Positions 43,731 to 56,162 of a stretch of 64,000 nt of DNA are shown here, piece by piece. Source of the stretch: Bostrychus sinensis. Lineage: Eukaryota; Chordata; Actinopteri; Gobiiformes; Eleotridae. Below the pieces are notes generated by a model that was given only the letters and a program-made list of their open reading frames with translations, had not been told where the DNA came from and ran no database searches. Numbering within the stretch: the stretch's first letter is position 1; each line of letters starts with the position of its first letter. Where the stretch lies: NCBI GenBank assembly GCA_020698575.1, contig CM036243.1, forward strand, positions 38,411,988-38,475,987, written 5' to 3'. Made by a program: the position numbers and the translations under genes.

Positions 43731-44029
43731 CTCAAACATGTGCCAATGAAACAAAATACTGCTCCAGGAACCAACATTATAACATGGCAGGAAGAGAGGA
43801 GCCATATATTTATTATTTGTCATTTAAACTCATAGATATATTATATACAGTAAATGTTATTTACAAATGTATAAGAAGATGTCTCCAATCTTTTTTCTTT
43901 TTTTCCTTAATATGGGTCACAACAACGTTAAAAAAGTTTGATGTTTCTGTTTTTAGAATTTGTTCTGTTAGCATGTTAGCATTAATTCAATTCTATACCT
44001 GGACTAATCCAGGAAAACCAAACCAAAAC

Positions 44030-47000
44030 CAGATTTAAATGAGGCTAAACTAAACTTTAACTAAACCTGGAATAAAATAGATCTAAACCACAACAAACCA
44101 GGACTAAACAAGATCTAAACAGGAATAAACTAGGGCTAATAGAAAAAATGCAATACTAAATAAGGACAAATCACAGAGTAATCCAGGATGAAGCCAGGTT
44201 AAGGCTAAACCAGACCTAAACTAGAACTAGACCAGACCTAAACTAGAACTAAACCAGGACTAAACCAGGAGTAAACCAGGACTAAACCAGGTCTAAACCA
44301 GGACTAAACCAGGACTAAACCAGGTCTAAACCAGGACTGAACCAGGAGTAAACCAGGACTAAACCAGGTCTAAACCAGGTCTAAACCAGATCTAAACCAG
44401 GTCTAAACCAGATCTAAACCAGGTCTAAACCAGGACTAAACCAGGTCTAAACCAGATCTAAACCAGGTCTAAACCAGGTCTAAACCAGATCTAAACCAGA
44501 TCTAAACCAGGACTAAACCAGGTCTAAACCAGGTCTAAACCAGGTCTAAACCAGGACTAAACCAGGACTAAACCAGGTCTAAACCAGGACTAAACCAGGA
44601 GTAAACCAGGACTAAACCAGGTCTAAACCAGGACTAAACCAGATCTAAACCAGGTCTAAACCAGGACTAAACCAGGTCTAAACCAGGACTAAACCAGGAG
44701 TAAACCAGGACTAAACCAGGTCTAAACCAGGACTAAACCAGGACTAAACCAGGTCTAAACCAGGACTGAACCAGGAGTAAACCAGGACTAAACCAGGTCT
44801 AAACCAGGTCTAAACCAGATCTAAACCAGGTCTAAACCAGATCTAAACCAGGTCTAAACCAGGACTAAACCAGGTCTAAACCAGATCTAAACCAGGTCTA
44901 AACCAGGTCTAAACCAGATCTAAACCAGATCTAAACCAGGACTAAACCAGGTCTAAACCAGGTCTAAACCAGGTCTAAACCAGGACTAAACCAGGACTAA
45001 ACCAGGTCTAAACCAGGACTAAACCAGGAGTAAACCAGGACTAAACCAGGTCTAAACCAGGACTAAACCAGATCTAAACCAGGTCTAAACCAGGACTAAA
45101 CCAGGTCTAAACCAGGACTAAACCAGGAGTAAACCAGGACTAAACCAGGTCTAAACCAGGACTAAACCAGGAGTAAGCCAGGACTAAACCAGGTCTAAAC
45201 CAGGACTAAACCAGGACTAAACCAGGAGTAAACCAGGACTAAACCAGGTCTAAACCAGGACTAAACCAGGAGTAAACCAGGACTAAACCAGGTCTAAACC
45301 AGGACTAAACCAGATCTAAACCAGGTCTAAACCAGGACTAAACCAGGTCTAAACCAGGACTAAACCAGGAGTAAACCAGGACTAAACCAGGTCTAAACCA
45401 GGACTAAACCAGGAGTAAACCAGGACTAAACCAGGTCTAAACCAGGTCTAAACCAGATCTAAACCAGGTCTAAACCAGGTCTAAACCAGATCTAAACCAG
45501 GTCTAAACCAGATCTAAACCAGGACTATACCAGGTCTAAACCAGATCTAAACCAGGTCTAAACCAGGTCTAAACCAGATCTAAACCAGGTCTAAACCAGA
45601 TCTAAACCAGGACTAAACCAGGTCTAAACCAGATCTAAACCAGGTCTAAACCAGGTCTAAACCAGATCTAAACCAGATCTAAACCAGGACTAAACCAGGT
45701 CTAAACCAGGTCTAAACCAGGTCTAAACCAGGACTAAACCAGGAGTAAACCAGGTCTAAACCAGGACTAAACCAGGAGTAAACCAGGACTAAACCAGGTC
45801 TAAACCAGGACTAAACCAGGACTAAACCAGGAGTAAACCAGGACTAAACCAGGTCTAAACCAGGACTAAACCAGGAGTAAACCAGGACTAAACCAGGTCT
45901 AAACCAGGACTAAACCAGATCTAAACCAGGTCTAAACCAGGACTAAACCAGGTCTAAACCAGGACTAAACCAGGAGTAAACCAGGACTAAACCAGGTCTA
46001 AACCAGGACTAAACCAGGAGTAAACCAGGACTAAACCAGGTCTAAACCAGGTCTAAACCAGATCTAAACCAGGTCTAAACCAGGTCTAAACCAGATCTAA
46101 ACCAGGTCTAAACCAGATCTAAACCAGGACTATACCAGGTCTAAACCAGATCTAAACCAGGTCTAAACCAGGTCTAAACCAGATCTAAACCAGGTCTAAA
46201 CCAGATCTAAACCAGGACTAAACCAGGTCTAAACCAGATCTAAACCAGGTCTAAACCAGGTCTAAACCAGATCTAAACCAGATCTAAACCAGGACTAAAC
46301 CAGGTCTAAACCAGGTCTAAACCAGGTCTAAACCAGGACTAAACCAGGAGTAAACCAGGTCTAAACCAGGACTAAACCAGGAGTAAACCAGGACTAAACC
46401 AGGTCTAAACCAGGACTAAACCAGGACTAAACCAGGAGTAAACCAGGACTAAACCAGGTCTAAACCAGGACTAAACCAGGAGTAAACCAGGACTAAACCA
46501 GGTCTAAACCAGGACTAAACCAGATCTAAACCAGGTCTAAACCAGGACTAAACCAGGTCTAAACCAGGACTAAACCAGGAGTAAACCAGGACTAAACCAG
46601 GTCTAAACCAGGACTAAACCAGGACTAAACCAGGAGTAAACCAGGACTAAACCAGGTCTAAACCAGGACTAAACCAGGACTAAACCAGGAGTAAACCAGG
46701 ACTAAACCAGGTCTAAACCAGGACTAAACCAGGAGTAAACCAGGACTAAACCAGGTCTAAACCAGGACTAAACCAGATCTAAACCAGGTCTAAACCAGGA
46801 CTAAACCAGGTCTAAACCAGGACTAAACCAGGAGTAAACCAGGACTAAACCAGGTCTAAACCAGGACTAAACCAGGAGTAAACCAGGACTAAACCAGGTC
46901 TAAACCAGGACTAAACCAGGAGTAAACCAGGACTAAACCAGGTCTAAACCAGGACTAAACCAGATCTAAACCAGGTCTAAACCAGGACTAAACCAGATCT

Positions 47001-50000
47001 AAACCAGGACTAAACCAGGTCTAAACCAGGACTAAACCAGGTCTAAACCAGGTCTAAACCAGATCTAAACCAGGTCTAAACCAGGTCTAAACCAGATCTA
47101 AACCAGGTCTAAACCAGATCTAAACCAGGACTAAACCAGGTCTAAACCAGGTCTAAACCAGGTCTAAACCAGGTCTAAACCAGATCTAAACCAGATCTAA
47201 ACCAGGACTAAACCAGGTCTAAACCAGATCTAAACCAGATCTAAACCAGGACTAAACCAGGACTAAACCAGGACTAAACCAGGTCTAAACCAGGTCTAAA
47301 CCAGGACTAAACCAGGTCTAAACCAGATCTAAACCAGATCTAAACCAGGACTAAACCAGGACTAAACCAGGTCTAAACCAGGTCTAAACCAGATCTAAAC
47401 CAGATCTAAACCAGATCTAAACCAGGACTAAACCAGGACTAAACCAGGTCTAAACCAGGTCTAAACCAGATCTAAACCAGGTCTAAACCAGGTCTAAACC
47501 AGATCTAAACCAGGTCTAAACCAGATCTAAACCAGGACTAAACCAGGTCTAAACCAGGTCTAAACCAGGTTTAAACCAGGTCTAAACCAGATCTAAACCA
47601 GATCTAAACCAGGACTAAACCAGGTCTAAACCAGGTCTAAACCAGATCTAAACCAGATCTAAACCAGGACTAAACCAGGACTAAACCAGGACTAAACCAG
47701 GTCTAAACCAGGACTAAACCAGGAGTAAACCAGGTCTAAACCAGATCTAAACCAGATCTAAACCAGGACTAAACCAGGACTAAACCAGGACTAAACCAGA
47801 TCTAAACCAGGACTAAACCAGGTCTAAACCAGGACTAAACCAGGTCTAAACCAGGTCTAAACCAGATCTAAACCAGGTCTAAACCAGGTCTAAACCAGAT
47901 CTAAACCAGGTCTAAACCAGATCTAAACCAGATCTAAACCAGGACTAAACCAGGTCTAAACCAGGTCTAAACCAGGTCTAAACCAGATCTAAACCAGATC
48001 TAAACCAGGACTAAACCAGGTCTAAACCAGGTCTAAACCAGATCTAAACCAGATCTAAACCAGGACTAAACCAGGTCTAAACCAGGTCTAAACCAGGTCT
48101 AAACCAGGTCTAAACCAGGTCTAAACCAGATCTAAACCAGATCTAAACCAGGACTAAACCAGGACTAAACCAGGTCTAAACCAGGTCTAAACCAGATCTA
48201 AACCAGATCTAAACCAGGACTAAACCAGGTCTAAACCAGGTCTAAACCAGATCTAAACCAGATCTAAACCAGGACTAAACCAGGACTAAATCAGGACTAA
48301 ACCAGGTCTAAACCAGGACTAAACCAGGAGTAAACCAGGTCTAAACCAGATCTAAACCAGATCTAAACCAGGACTAAACCAGGACTAAACCAGGACTAAA
48401 CCAGATCTAAACCAGGACTAAACCAGGTCTAAACCAGGACTAAACCAGGTCTAAACCAGGTCTAAACCAGATCTAAACCAAGTCTAAACCAGATCTAAAC
48501 CAGATCTAAACCAGGTCTAAACCAGATCTAAACCAGATCTAAACCAGGACTAAACCAGGTCTAAACCAGGTCTAAACCAGGTCTAAACCAGATCTAAACC
48601 AGATCTAAACCAGGACTAAACCAGGTCTAAACCAGGTCTAAACCAGATCTAAACCAGATCTAAACCAGGACTAAACCAGGACTAAACCAGGACTAAACCA
48701 GGTCTAAACCAGGTCTAAACCAGGTCTAAACCAGGACTAAACCAGGTCTAAACCAGGACTAAACCAGGAGTAAACCAGGACTAAACCAGGTCTAAACCAG
48801 GACTAAACCAGGACTAAACCAGGAGTAAACCAGGACTAAACCAGGTCTAAACCAGGACTAAACCAGGAGTAAACCAGGACTAAACCAGGTCTAAACCAGG
48901 ACTAAACCAGATCTAAACCAGGTCTAAACCAGGACTAAACCAGGTCTAAACCAGGACTAAACCAGGAGTAAACCAGGACTAAACCAGGTCTAAACCAGGA
49001 CTAAACCAGGAGTAAACCAGGACTAAACCAGGTCTAAACCAGGTCTAAACCAGATCTAAACCAGGTCTAAACCAGGTCTAAACCAGATCTAAACCAGGTC
49101 TAAACCAGATCTAAACCAGGACTATACCAGGTCTAAACCAGATCTAAACCAGGTCTAAACCAGGTCTAAACCAGATCTAAACCAGGTCTAAACCAGATCT
49201 AAACCAGGACTAAACCAGGTCTAAACCAGATCTAAACCAGGTCTAAACCAGGTCTAAACCAGATCTAAACCAGATCTAAACCAGGACTAAACCAGGTCTA
49301 AACCAGGTCTAAACCAGGTCTAAACCAGGACTAAACCAGGAGTAAACCAGGTCTAAACCAGGACTAAACCAGGAGTAAACCAGGACTAAACCAGGTCTAA
49401 ACCAGGACTAAACCAGGACTAAACCAGGAGTAAACCAGGACTAAACCAGGTCTAAACCAGGACTAAACCAGGAGTAAACCAGGACTAAACCAGGTCTAAA
49501 CCAGGACTAAACCAGATCTAAACCAGGTCTAAACCAGGACTAAACCAGGTCTAAACCAGGACTAAACCAGGAGTAAACCAGGACTAAACCAGGTCTAAAC
49601 CAGGACTAAACCAGGACTAAACCAGGAGTAAACCAGGACTAAACCAGGTCTAAACCAGGACTAAACCAGGACTAAACCAGGAGTAAACCAGGACTAAACC
49701 AGGTCTAAACCAGGACTAAACCAGGAGTAAACCAGGACTAAACCAGGTCTAAACCAGGACTAAACCAGATCTAAACCAGGTCTAAACCAGGACTAAACCA
49801 GGTCTAAACCAGGACTAAACCAGGAGTAAACCAGGACTAAACCAGGTCTAAACCAGGACTAAACCAGGAGTAAACCAGGACTAAACCAGGTCTAAACCAG
49901 GACTAAACCAGGAGTAAACCAGGACTAAACCAGGTCTAAACCAGGACTAAACCAGATCTAAACCAGGTCTAAACCAGGACTAAACCAGATCTAAACCAGG

Positions 50001-52165
50001 ACTAAACCAGGTCTAAACCAGGACTAAACCAGGTCTAAACCAGGTCTAAACCAGATCTAAACCAGGTCTAAACCAGGTCTAAACCAGATCTAAACCAGGT
50101 CTAAACCAGATCTAAACCAGGACTAAACCAGGTCTAAACCAGGTCTAAACCAGGTCTAAACCAGGTCTAAACCAGATCTAAACCAGATCTAAACCAGGAC
50201 TAAACCAGGTCTAAACCAGATCTAAACCAGATCTAAACCAGGACTAAACCAGGACTAAACCAGGACTAAACCAGGTCTAAACCAGGTCTAAACCAGGTCT
50301 AAACCAGGATTAAACCAGGTCTAAACCAGATCTAAACCAGATCTAAACCAGGACTAAACCAGGACTAAACCAGGTCTAAACCAGGTCTAAACCAGATCTA
50401 AACCAGATCTAAACCAGATCTAAACCAGGACTAAACCAGGACTAAACCAGGTCTAAACCAGGTCTAAACCAGATCTAAACCAGGTCTAAACCAGGTCTAA
50501 ACCAGATCTAAACCAGGTCTAAACCAGATCTAAACCAGGACTAAACCAGGTCTAAACCAGGTCTAAACCAGGTTTAAACCAGGTCTAAACCAGATCTAAA
50601 CCAGATCTAAACCAGGACTAAACCAGGTCTAAACCAGGTCTAAACCAGATCTAAACCAGATCTAAACCAGGACTAAACCAGGACTAAACCAGGACTAAAC
50701 CAGGTCTAAACCAGGACTAAACCAGGAGTAAACCAGGTCTAAACCAGATCTAAACCAGATCTAAACCAGGACTAAACCAGGACTAAACCAGGACTAAACC
50801 AGATCTAAACCAGGACTAAACCAGGTCTAAACCAGGACTAAACCAGGTCTAAACCAGGTCTAAACCAGATCTAAACCAGGTCTAAACCAGGTCTAAACCA
50901 GATCTAAACCAGGTCTAAACCAGATCTAAACCAGATCTAAACCAGGACTAAACCAGGTCTAACCAGGTCTAAACCAGGTCTAAACCAGATCTAAACCAGA
51001 TCTAAACCAGGACTAAACCAGGTCTAAACCAGGTCTAAACCAGATCTAAACCAGATCTAAACCAGGACTAAACCAGGACTAAACCAGGACTAAACCAGGT
51101 CTAAACCAGGTCTAAACCAGGTCTAAACCAGGACTAAACCAGGTCTAAACCAGATCTAAACCAGATCTAAACCAGGACTAAACCAGGACTAAACCAGGTC
51201 TAAACCAGGTCTAAACCAGATCTAAACCAGATCTAAACCAGGACTAAACCAGGTCTAAACCAGGTCTAAACCAGATCTAAACCAGATCTAAACCAGGACT
51301 AAACCAGGACTAAATCAGGACTAAACCAGGTCTAAACCAGGACTAAACCAGGAGTAAACCAGGTCTAAACCAGATCTAAACCAGATCTAAACCAGGACTA
51401 AACCAGGACTAAACCAGGACTAAACCAGATCTAAACCAGGACTAAACCAGGTCTAAACCAGGACTAAACCAGGTCTAAACCAGGTCTAAACCAGATCTAA
51501 ACCAGGTCTAAACCAGATCTAAACCAGATCTAAACCAGGTCTAAACCAGATCTAAACCAGATCTAAACCAGGACTAAACCAGGTCTAAACCAGGTCTAAA
51601 CCAGGTCTAAACCAGATCTAAACCAGATCTAAACCAGGACTAAACCAGGTCTAAACCAGGTCTAAACCAGATCTAAACCAGATCTAAACCAGGACTAAAC
51701 CAGGACTAAACCAGGACTAAACCAGGTCTAAACCAGGTCTAAACCAGGTCTAAACCAGGACTAAACCAGGTCTAAACCAGATCTAAACCAGATCTAAACC
51801 AGGACTAAACCAGGACTAAACCAGGTCTAAACCAGGTCTAAACCAGATCTAAACCAGATCTAAACCAGGACTAAACCAGGACTAAATCAGGTCTAAACCA
51901 GGTCTAAACCAGATCTAAACCAGGTCTAAACCAGGTCTAAACCAGATCTAAACCAGGTCTAAACCAGATCTAAACCAGGACTAAACCAGGTCTAAACCAG
52001 GTCTAAACCAGGTCTAAACCAGATCTAAACCAGATCTAAACCAGGACTAAACCAGGTCTAAACCAGGTCTAAACCAGATCTAAACCAGATCTAAACCAGG
52101 ACTAAACCAGGACTAAACCAGGACTAAACCAGGTCTAAACCAGGTCTAAACCAGGTCTAAACCAG
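44030..52165 (+). repeat. 8.1-kb minisatellite of 11-bp unit CTAAACCAG(G/A)(A/T)
   Basis: About 740 units, nearly all one of four types: GACTAAACCAG, GTCTAAACCAG, ATCTAAACCAG and GAGTAAACCAG. Rare variants mark longer duplications. GACTATACC occurs at 45523, 46128 and 49120. GTTTAAACC occurs at 47569 and 50572. CTAAATCAGG occurs at about 48287 and 51311. These pair up at about 3.0 kb, and a 429-bp duplication is marked by GACTGAACC near 44335 and 44764. The right flank (52236-52303) contains the GTACCACCAG…CACAGTTTGAGA end of the hAT-type element. The first 150 bp are more diverged than the rest. Confidence 0.97.
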
Positions 52166-52235
52166 GTCTAAACCAGTACCAATCAAGGACTAAAACAGGA
52201 ATAGGACTGGCTCTGTATTAAATTATATCAGGACT

Positions 52236-52303
52236 TAAACTTCTCCTGACTCCACCAGGAAAAGCTGACGTACCACCAGCGGGTCCTGTCCCACAGTTTG
52301 AGA
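52236..52303 (+). mobile_element. hAT-type element end flanking the 8.1-kb array
   Basis: GACGTACCACCAGCGGGTCC followed by TGTCCCACAGTTTGAGACCC matches the right end of the element at 29341-29773, except that the terminal AACCACTG is altered. No left end was recognised before 44030. Confidence 0.6.
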
Positions 52304-52344
52304 CCCCCTTCATGCTGTGTGTGAGTGAGAGAAGGTCTCTGCGG

Positions 52345-52571
52345 TGACGCCAGAGTCCAGAGTCCAGAGTCCAGGGTCCAGGGTCCAGAGTCCAGAGTCC
52401 AGAGTCCAGGGTCCAGGGTCCAGAGTCCAGAGTCCAGAGTCCAGAGTCCAGGGTCCAGAGTCCAGAGTCCAGAGTCCAGAGTCCAGAGTCCAGAGTCCAG
52501 AGTCCAGGGTCCAGGGTCCAGAGTCCAGAGTCCAGAGTCCAGAGTCCAGAGTCCAGGGTCCAGAGTCCAGA
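52345..52571 (+). repeat. 7-bp minisatellite CCAGAGT/CCAGGGT, about 32 units
   Basis: A regular 7-bp period with an A/G alternation. The repeat is stop-free on both strands, which explains the short open frames here. Confidence 0.95.
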
Positions 52572-52675
52572 GGTGTGTGTGAGCAGTGAAGTGTGGAGAA
52601 CACAGATACTGCAGATACAGAGGCGTCAGATAAACTGAGCCTGAGCTGGACTACATCACACACACGGATCAGCCG

Positions 52676-52773
52676 GACCAGGACTCAGACCAGGACTCAG
52701 ACCAGGACTCAGACCAGGACTCAGACCAGGACTCAGACCAGGACTCAGACCAAGACTCAGACCAGGACTTAGA
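52676..52773 (+). repeat. 12-bp tandem repeat CCAGGACTCAGA, about eight units
   Basis: Nearly perfect units; the last two are altered. CCAGGACT is shared with the neighbouring 11-bp arrays. Confidence 0.9.
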
Positions 52774-52866
52774 TCTAGGGTGTGTTCAGGCTGGAAAAAT
52801 GTCCAAGGTGTGCAATGCTGAAAGTCCCACTTTTAGTTTATTTACTGTAACTGCACAGCTTTCAGA

Positions 52867-53254
52867 GCAGTGATCCTCACACAGTCACTACACAATCTTT
52901 AATGAACTTTAACCAGAACCAGGTCTTAAACCAGGTCTAAAACCAGGACTAAACCAGGGCTAAACCAAGTCTAAACCATGAGTAAACCAGGACTAAACCA
53001 AGTCTAAACCAGGACTAAACCAGGGCTAAACCAGGGCTAAACCAAGTCTAAACCATGAGTAAACCAGGGCTAAACCAAGTCTAAACCAGGTCTACACCAG
53101 GGTTAAACCAAGGTTAAACACTAAACCAAGATTTCAAATGTATCCCTAACCAGAGCAGGTTTAAAACTGTAATATAAATACCTGAAAATTAAAGTAACCA
53201 GGTGAAATCCATGTACCACCAGTGGGACTCGGACCACAGTTTGAGAACCACTGC
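52867..53254 (+). mobile_element. hAT-ended element with 11-bp repeats inside
   Basis: The right end GTACCACCAGTGGGACTCGG then CACAGTTTGAGAACCACTG is intact (ends 53254). The proposed left end CAGTGATCCTCACAC at 52871 is a weaker match. The interior (52915-53130) is about 20 CTAAACCAGGN/CTAAACCAAGT units. No target duplication is visible. Confidence 0.6.
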
Positions 53255-53321
53255 ATTAGACAATTATAATTTCTTTAAATGGCATCAAAACTACCCTTGT
53301 GGTATATAATCGTGTAGTCAT

Positions 53322-53694
53322 CTAATATTATATTACATTATATTACATTATATTATATTACATTATATTATATTATATTATATTATATTATATTATATTA
53401 TATTATATTATATTATGTTATATTACATTATATTATATTATATTATATTATATTATATTATATTATATTATATTATATTATATTACATTATATTATATCA
53501 CCTATATAAGACCTAGGACACGCTGGGACTGTCTCTCGGCCTGGGAACACCTTTGGGTCCCCCCGGTTGAGCTGGAGGAAGTGTCAGTGGAGAGGGAAGT
53601 CTGGGCATCTCTGCTTAGACTGCTGCCCCCGCGACCCAGCCCCGGATAAAGCAGAAGAAGATCGATGGATATTATATTATATTATATTATATTA
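53322..53694. repeat. TATTA/ATATT microsatellite split by a LINE fragment
   Basis: TATTATATTA units run 53322-53497 and resume at 53667-53694 after the LINE tail. Confidence 0.9.
53498..53666 (+). mobile_element. LINE 3' end: RT C-terminus and short tail
   Basis: Translation gives WVPPVELEEVSVEREVWASL followed by LRLLPPRPSPG and a stop at 53647-53649, then GAAGAAGATCGATGGAT. This is the familiar C-terminus and tail of a widespread fish non-LTR retrotransposon; the clade was not determined. 5' truncated. Confidence 0.75.
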
Positions 53695-54328
53695 TTACTT
53701 TACTTTACTTTTACACCTCTAAACTGTTATGTTGTTACTATAATACAAAAAATAGTATATATTTATATTTTTTCTACTCAAAAACATTCAAATCATACAA
53801 AGACATTTGAAGTAATTGGCTAATGTGGCAGGTGAAAACACTAAATGGTTAGTAACTCTGAGAAAGGACTGGCCACAGTGTCCAGGGAACAAAAAAGTTT
53901 ATGTCAAGCTCTGATTAAGACCATAATCCATCACTACTGGTTTATTATCATATTAATGATGAGAAGGTTCAGTGCATGAAAGCCATGCGCTCCCATTGGC
54001 TGTTGGTCTACACAGCTCGTCACCGGATCATTTACCAACTCACTCAGAGAAACTGCACACAGAGGAAACCAGAAAGAGACAAGGGAAGAGAAAGGAGCAG
54101 AGACGTTCAGAGTCCTCCCTGAGCCGTGTGAGTTTTGTCCTTTGTGTCCCTGGCAGGGGCCCGTCCTCACCTGCGTTCCTTCACTGATAGTGGCTCTAAA
54201 TTTAAGTCTCTATAAAAGCTCTTATCTGTCCTCTGTGGGACATGTCCATACAAGGACCCCCCACGCCAAGCAGATAACAGCTAACGGCTAATCTGACGCT
54301 AACGGGACACAGGCCCAGGGAATTCTGG
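53695..54328. other. Intergenic; nothing recognised
   Basis: No gene or clear element seen; short open frames on both strands lack recognisable similarity. Confidence 0.4.
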
Positions 54329-54411
54329 GATAGAATCTCCTCCTCCTCCTCCTCCTCCTTCTCCTCCTCCTCCTCCTCCTCCTCCTCCTCCTCCTCCTCC
54401 TCCTCCTGTGT
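54329..54411 (+). repeat. (TCC)n tract
   Basis: A nearly pure polypyrimidine trinucleotide run of about 80 bp, a potential triplex-forming tract. Confidence 0.95.
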
Positions 54412-54439
54412 GACATTTAAACAGAACCAATCATGGACT

Positions 54440-55465
54440 AAAGCGGGTCTAAACCAGGACTAAACCAGGACTAAAGCAGGTCTAAACCTGGTCTAAACCT
54501 GGTCTAAAACTGGTCAAAAACTGGTCTAAATCTGGTCTAAAACTGGTCTAAACCTAGTCTAAAACTGGTCTAAAACTGGTCTAAACCTGGTCTAAACCTG
54601 GTCTAAAACTGGTCTAAAACTGGTCTAAACCTGGTCTAAAACTGGTCTAAACCTGGTCTAAACCTGGTCTAAAACTGGTCTAAAACTGGTCTAAACCTGG
54701 TCAAAAACTGGTCTAAACCTGGTCTAAACCTGGTCTAAAACTGGTCTAAACCTGGTCTAAAACTGGTCAAAAACTGGTCTAAATCTGGTCTAAAACTGGT
54801 CTAAACCTGGTCTAAAACTGGTCTAAACCTGGTCTAAACCTGGTCTAAAACTGGTCTAAACCTGGTCTAAACCTGGTCTAAACCTGGTCTAAAACTGGTC
54901 AAAAACTGGTCTAAATCTGGTCTAAAACTGGTCTAAACCTAGTCTAAAACTGGTCTAAAACTGGTCTAAACCTGGTCAAAAACTGGTCTAAACCTGATCT
55001 AAACCTGGTCTAAACCTGGTCTAAACCTGGTCTAAAATTGGTCTAAACCTGGTCTAAAACTGGTCTAAACCTGGTCTAAAACTGGTTTAACCTGGTCTAA
55101 ATCTGGTCTAAAACTGGTCTAAACCTGATCTAAACCTGGTCTAAAACTGGTCTAAACCTGGTCTAAAACTGGTCTAAACCTGGTCTAAACCTGGTCTAAA
55201 ACTGGTCTAAACCTGGTCTAAAACTGGTCAAAAACTGGTCTAAAACTGGTCTAAACCTGATCTAAACCTGGTCTAAAACTGGTCTAAACCTAGTCTAAAA
55301 CTGGTCTAAAACTGGTCTAAAACTGGTCTAAAACTGGTCTAAACCTAGTCTAAAACTGGTCTAAAACTGGTCTAAACCTGGTCTAAACCTGGTCTAAAAC
55401 TGGTCTAAACCTGGTCTAAAACTGGTCAAAAACTGGTCTAAATCTGGTCTAAAACTGGTCTTAAC
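54440..55465 (+). repeat. 11-bp minisatellite CTAAACCTGGT/CTAAAACTGGT, about 93 units
   Basis: The same length as the 44-52 kb unit, but with T for A after ACC, so ACCTGGT replaces ACCAGGT. The first three units still have the CCAGG form. Rare CAAAAACTGGT and CTAAACCTAGT units recur in blocks, implying internal duplication. Confidence 0.95.
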
Positions 55466-55664
55466 CCAGTCTTACCTTAAGTTGTTTTTTAAGTGTAGGA
55501 GCTGCAGGATCCAGCAGGGGGCACTGTGTCCTTAGACCCTCAACTATTTAAACCTGGCTCAGCTGTAAAGTTCATGTTTTCTTCTCTTCTCTCTGAGTAA
55601 AATGAAAAGTTTTGTAGTTGTGGGTTGTGTTCTGTGATCTGACATCTCCATCTGAGTTCCTCCA
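55466..55664. other. Spacer; nothing recognised
   Basis: About 200 bp between two arrays, with no gene or element. Confidence 0.4.
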
Positions 55665-55830
55665 GCCAGAACTAAACCAGGACCAGCCAGAACTAATCCA
55701 GGACCAGCCAGAACTAAACCAGGACCAGCCAGAACTAATCCAGGACCAGCCAGAACTAAACCAGGACCAGCCAGAACTAATCCAGGACCAGCCAGAACTA
55801 AACCAGGACCAGCCAGAACTAATCCAGGAC
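55665..55830 (+). repeat. 42-bp tandem repeat of CCAGCCAGAACTAA(A/T)CCAGGA
   Basis: Alternating 21-bp units differ by one base (AACTAAACC/AACTAATCC), giving about four 42-bp repeats. Open frames on both strands are artefacts. Confidence 0.9.
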
Positions 55831-56162
55831 CTCATTTGAGAACTAAATCTATAGAAATGCATTTAAAATACTGAGACCAAATGAATGTCCAGGGGTTAAA
55901 TATTTAAGGCTGATGATCTGTGAGGTTGGCCCCACACTGCTTGAAGTGGGGCCCTTCTGGTCCCAGTCTGGGAGACATTCTGGTCCTGGTTGTAGTATGA
56001 TCTATATCAGTCATTCCCAAAGTCAAGACTGTCATGGGCCCCTTAAATTTAAAAAAATCCCCCACGGACCCCCAGCTTCCCTTTATTCAAAACACGATGT
56101 CACGTTTTTCTCAATTATATTTCTATAAAACTGTTACAAAAACATTGCTGGCTAAAAAATGA
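55831..56162. other. Intergenic with a hAT-like end remnant
   Basis: CAGTCATTCCCAAAGTCAAG at about 56010 resembles the start of a known type of hAT fish repeat; its partner end is absent. Confidence 0.4.

Noticed and set aside
44030..52165. CRISPR-like array
   Set aside because: Units are contiguous 11-mers with no spacers, in a vertebrate genome.
52310..52663. Short open frames at the 7-bp repeat
   Set aside because: Artefacts of a stop-free repeat, open on both strands.
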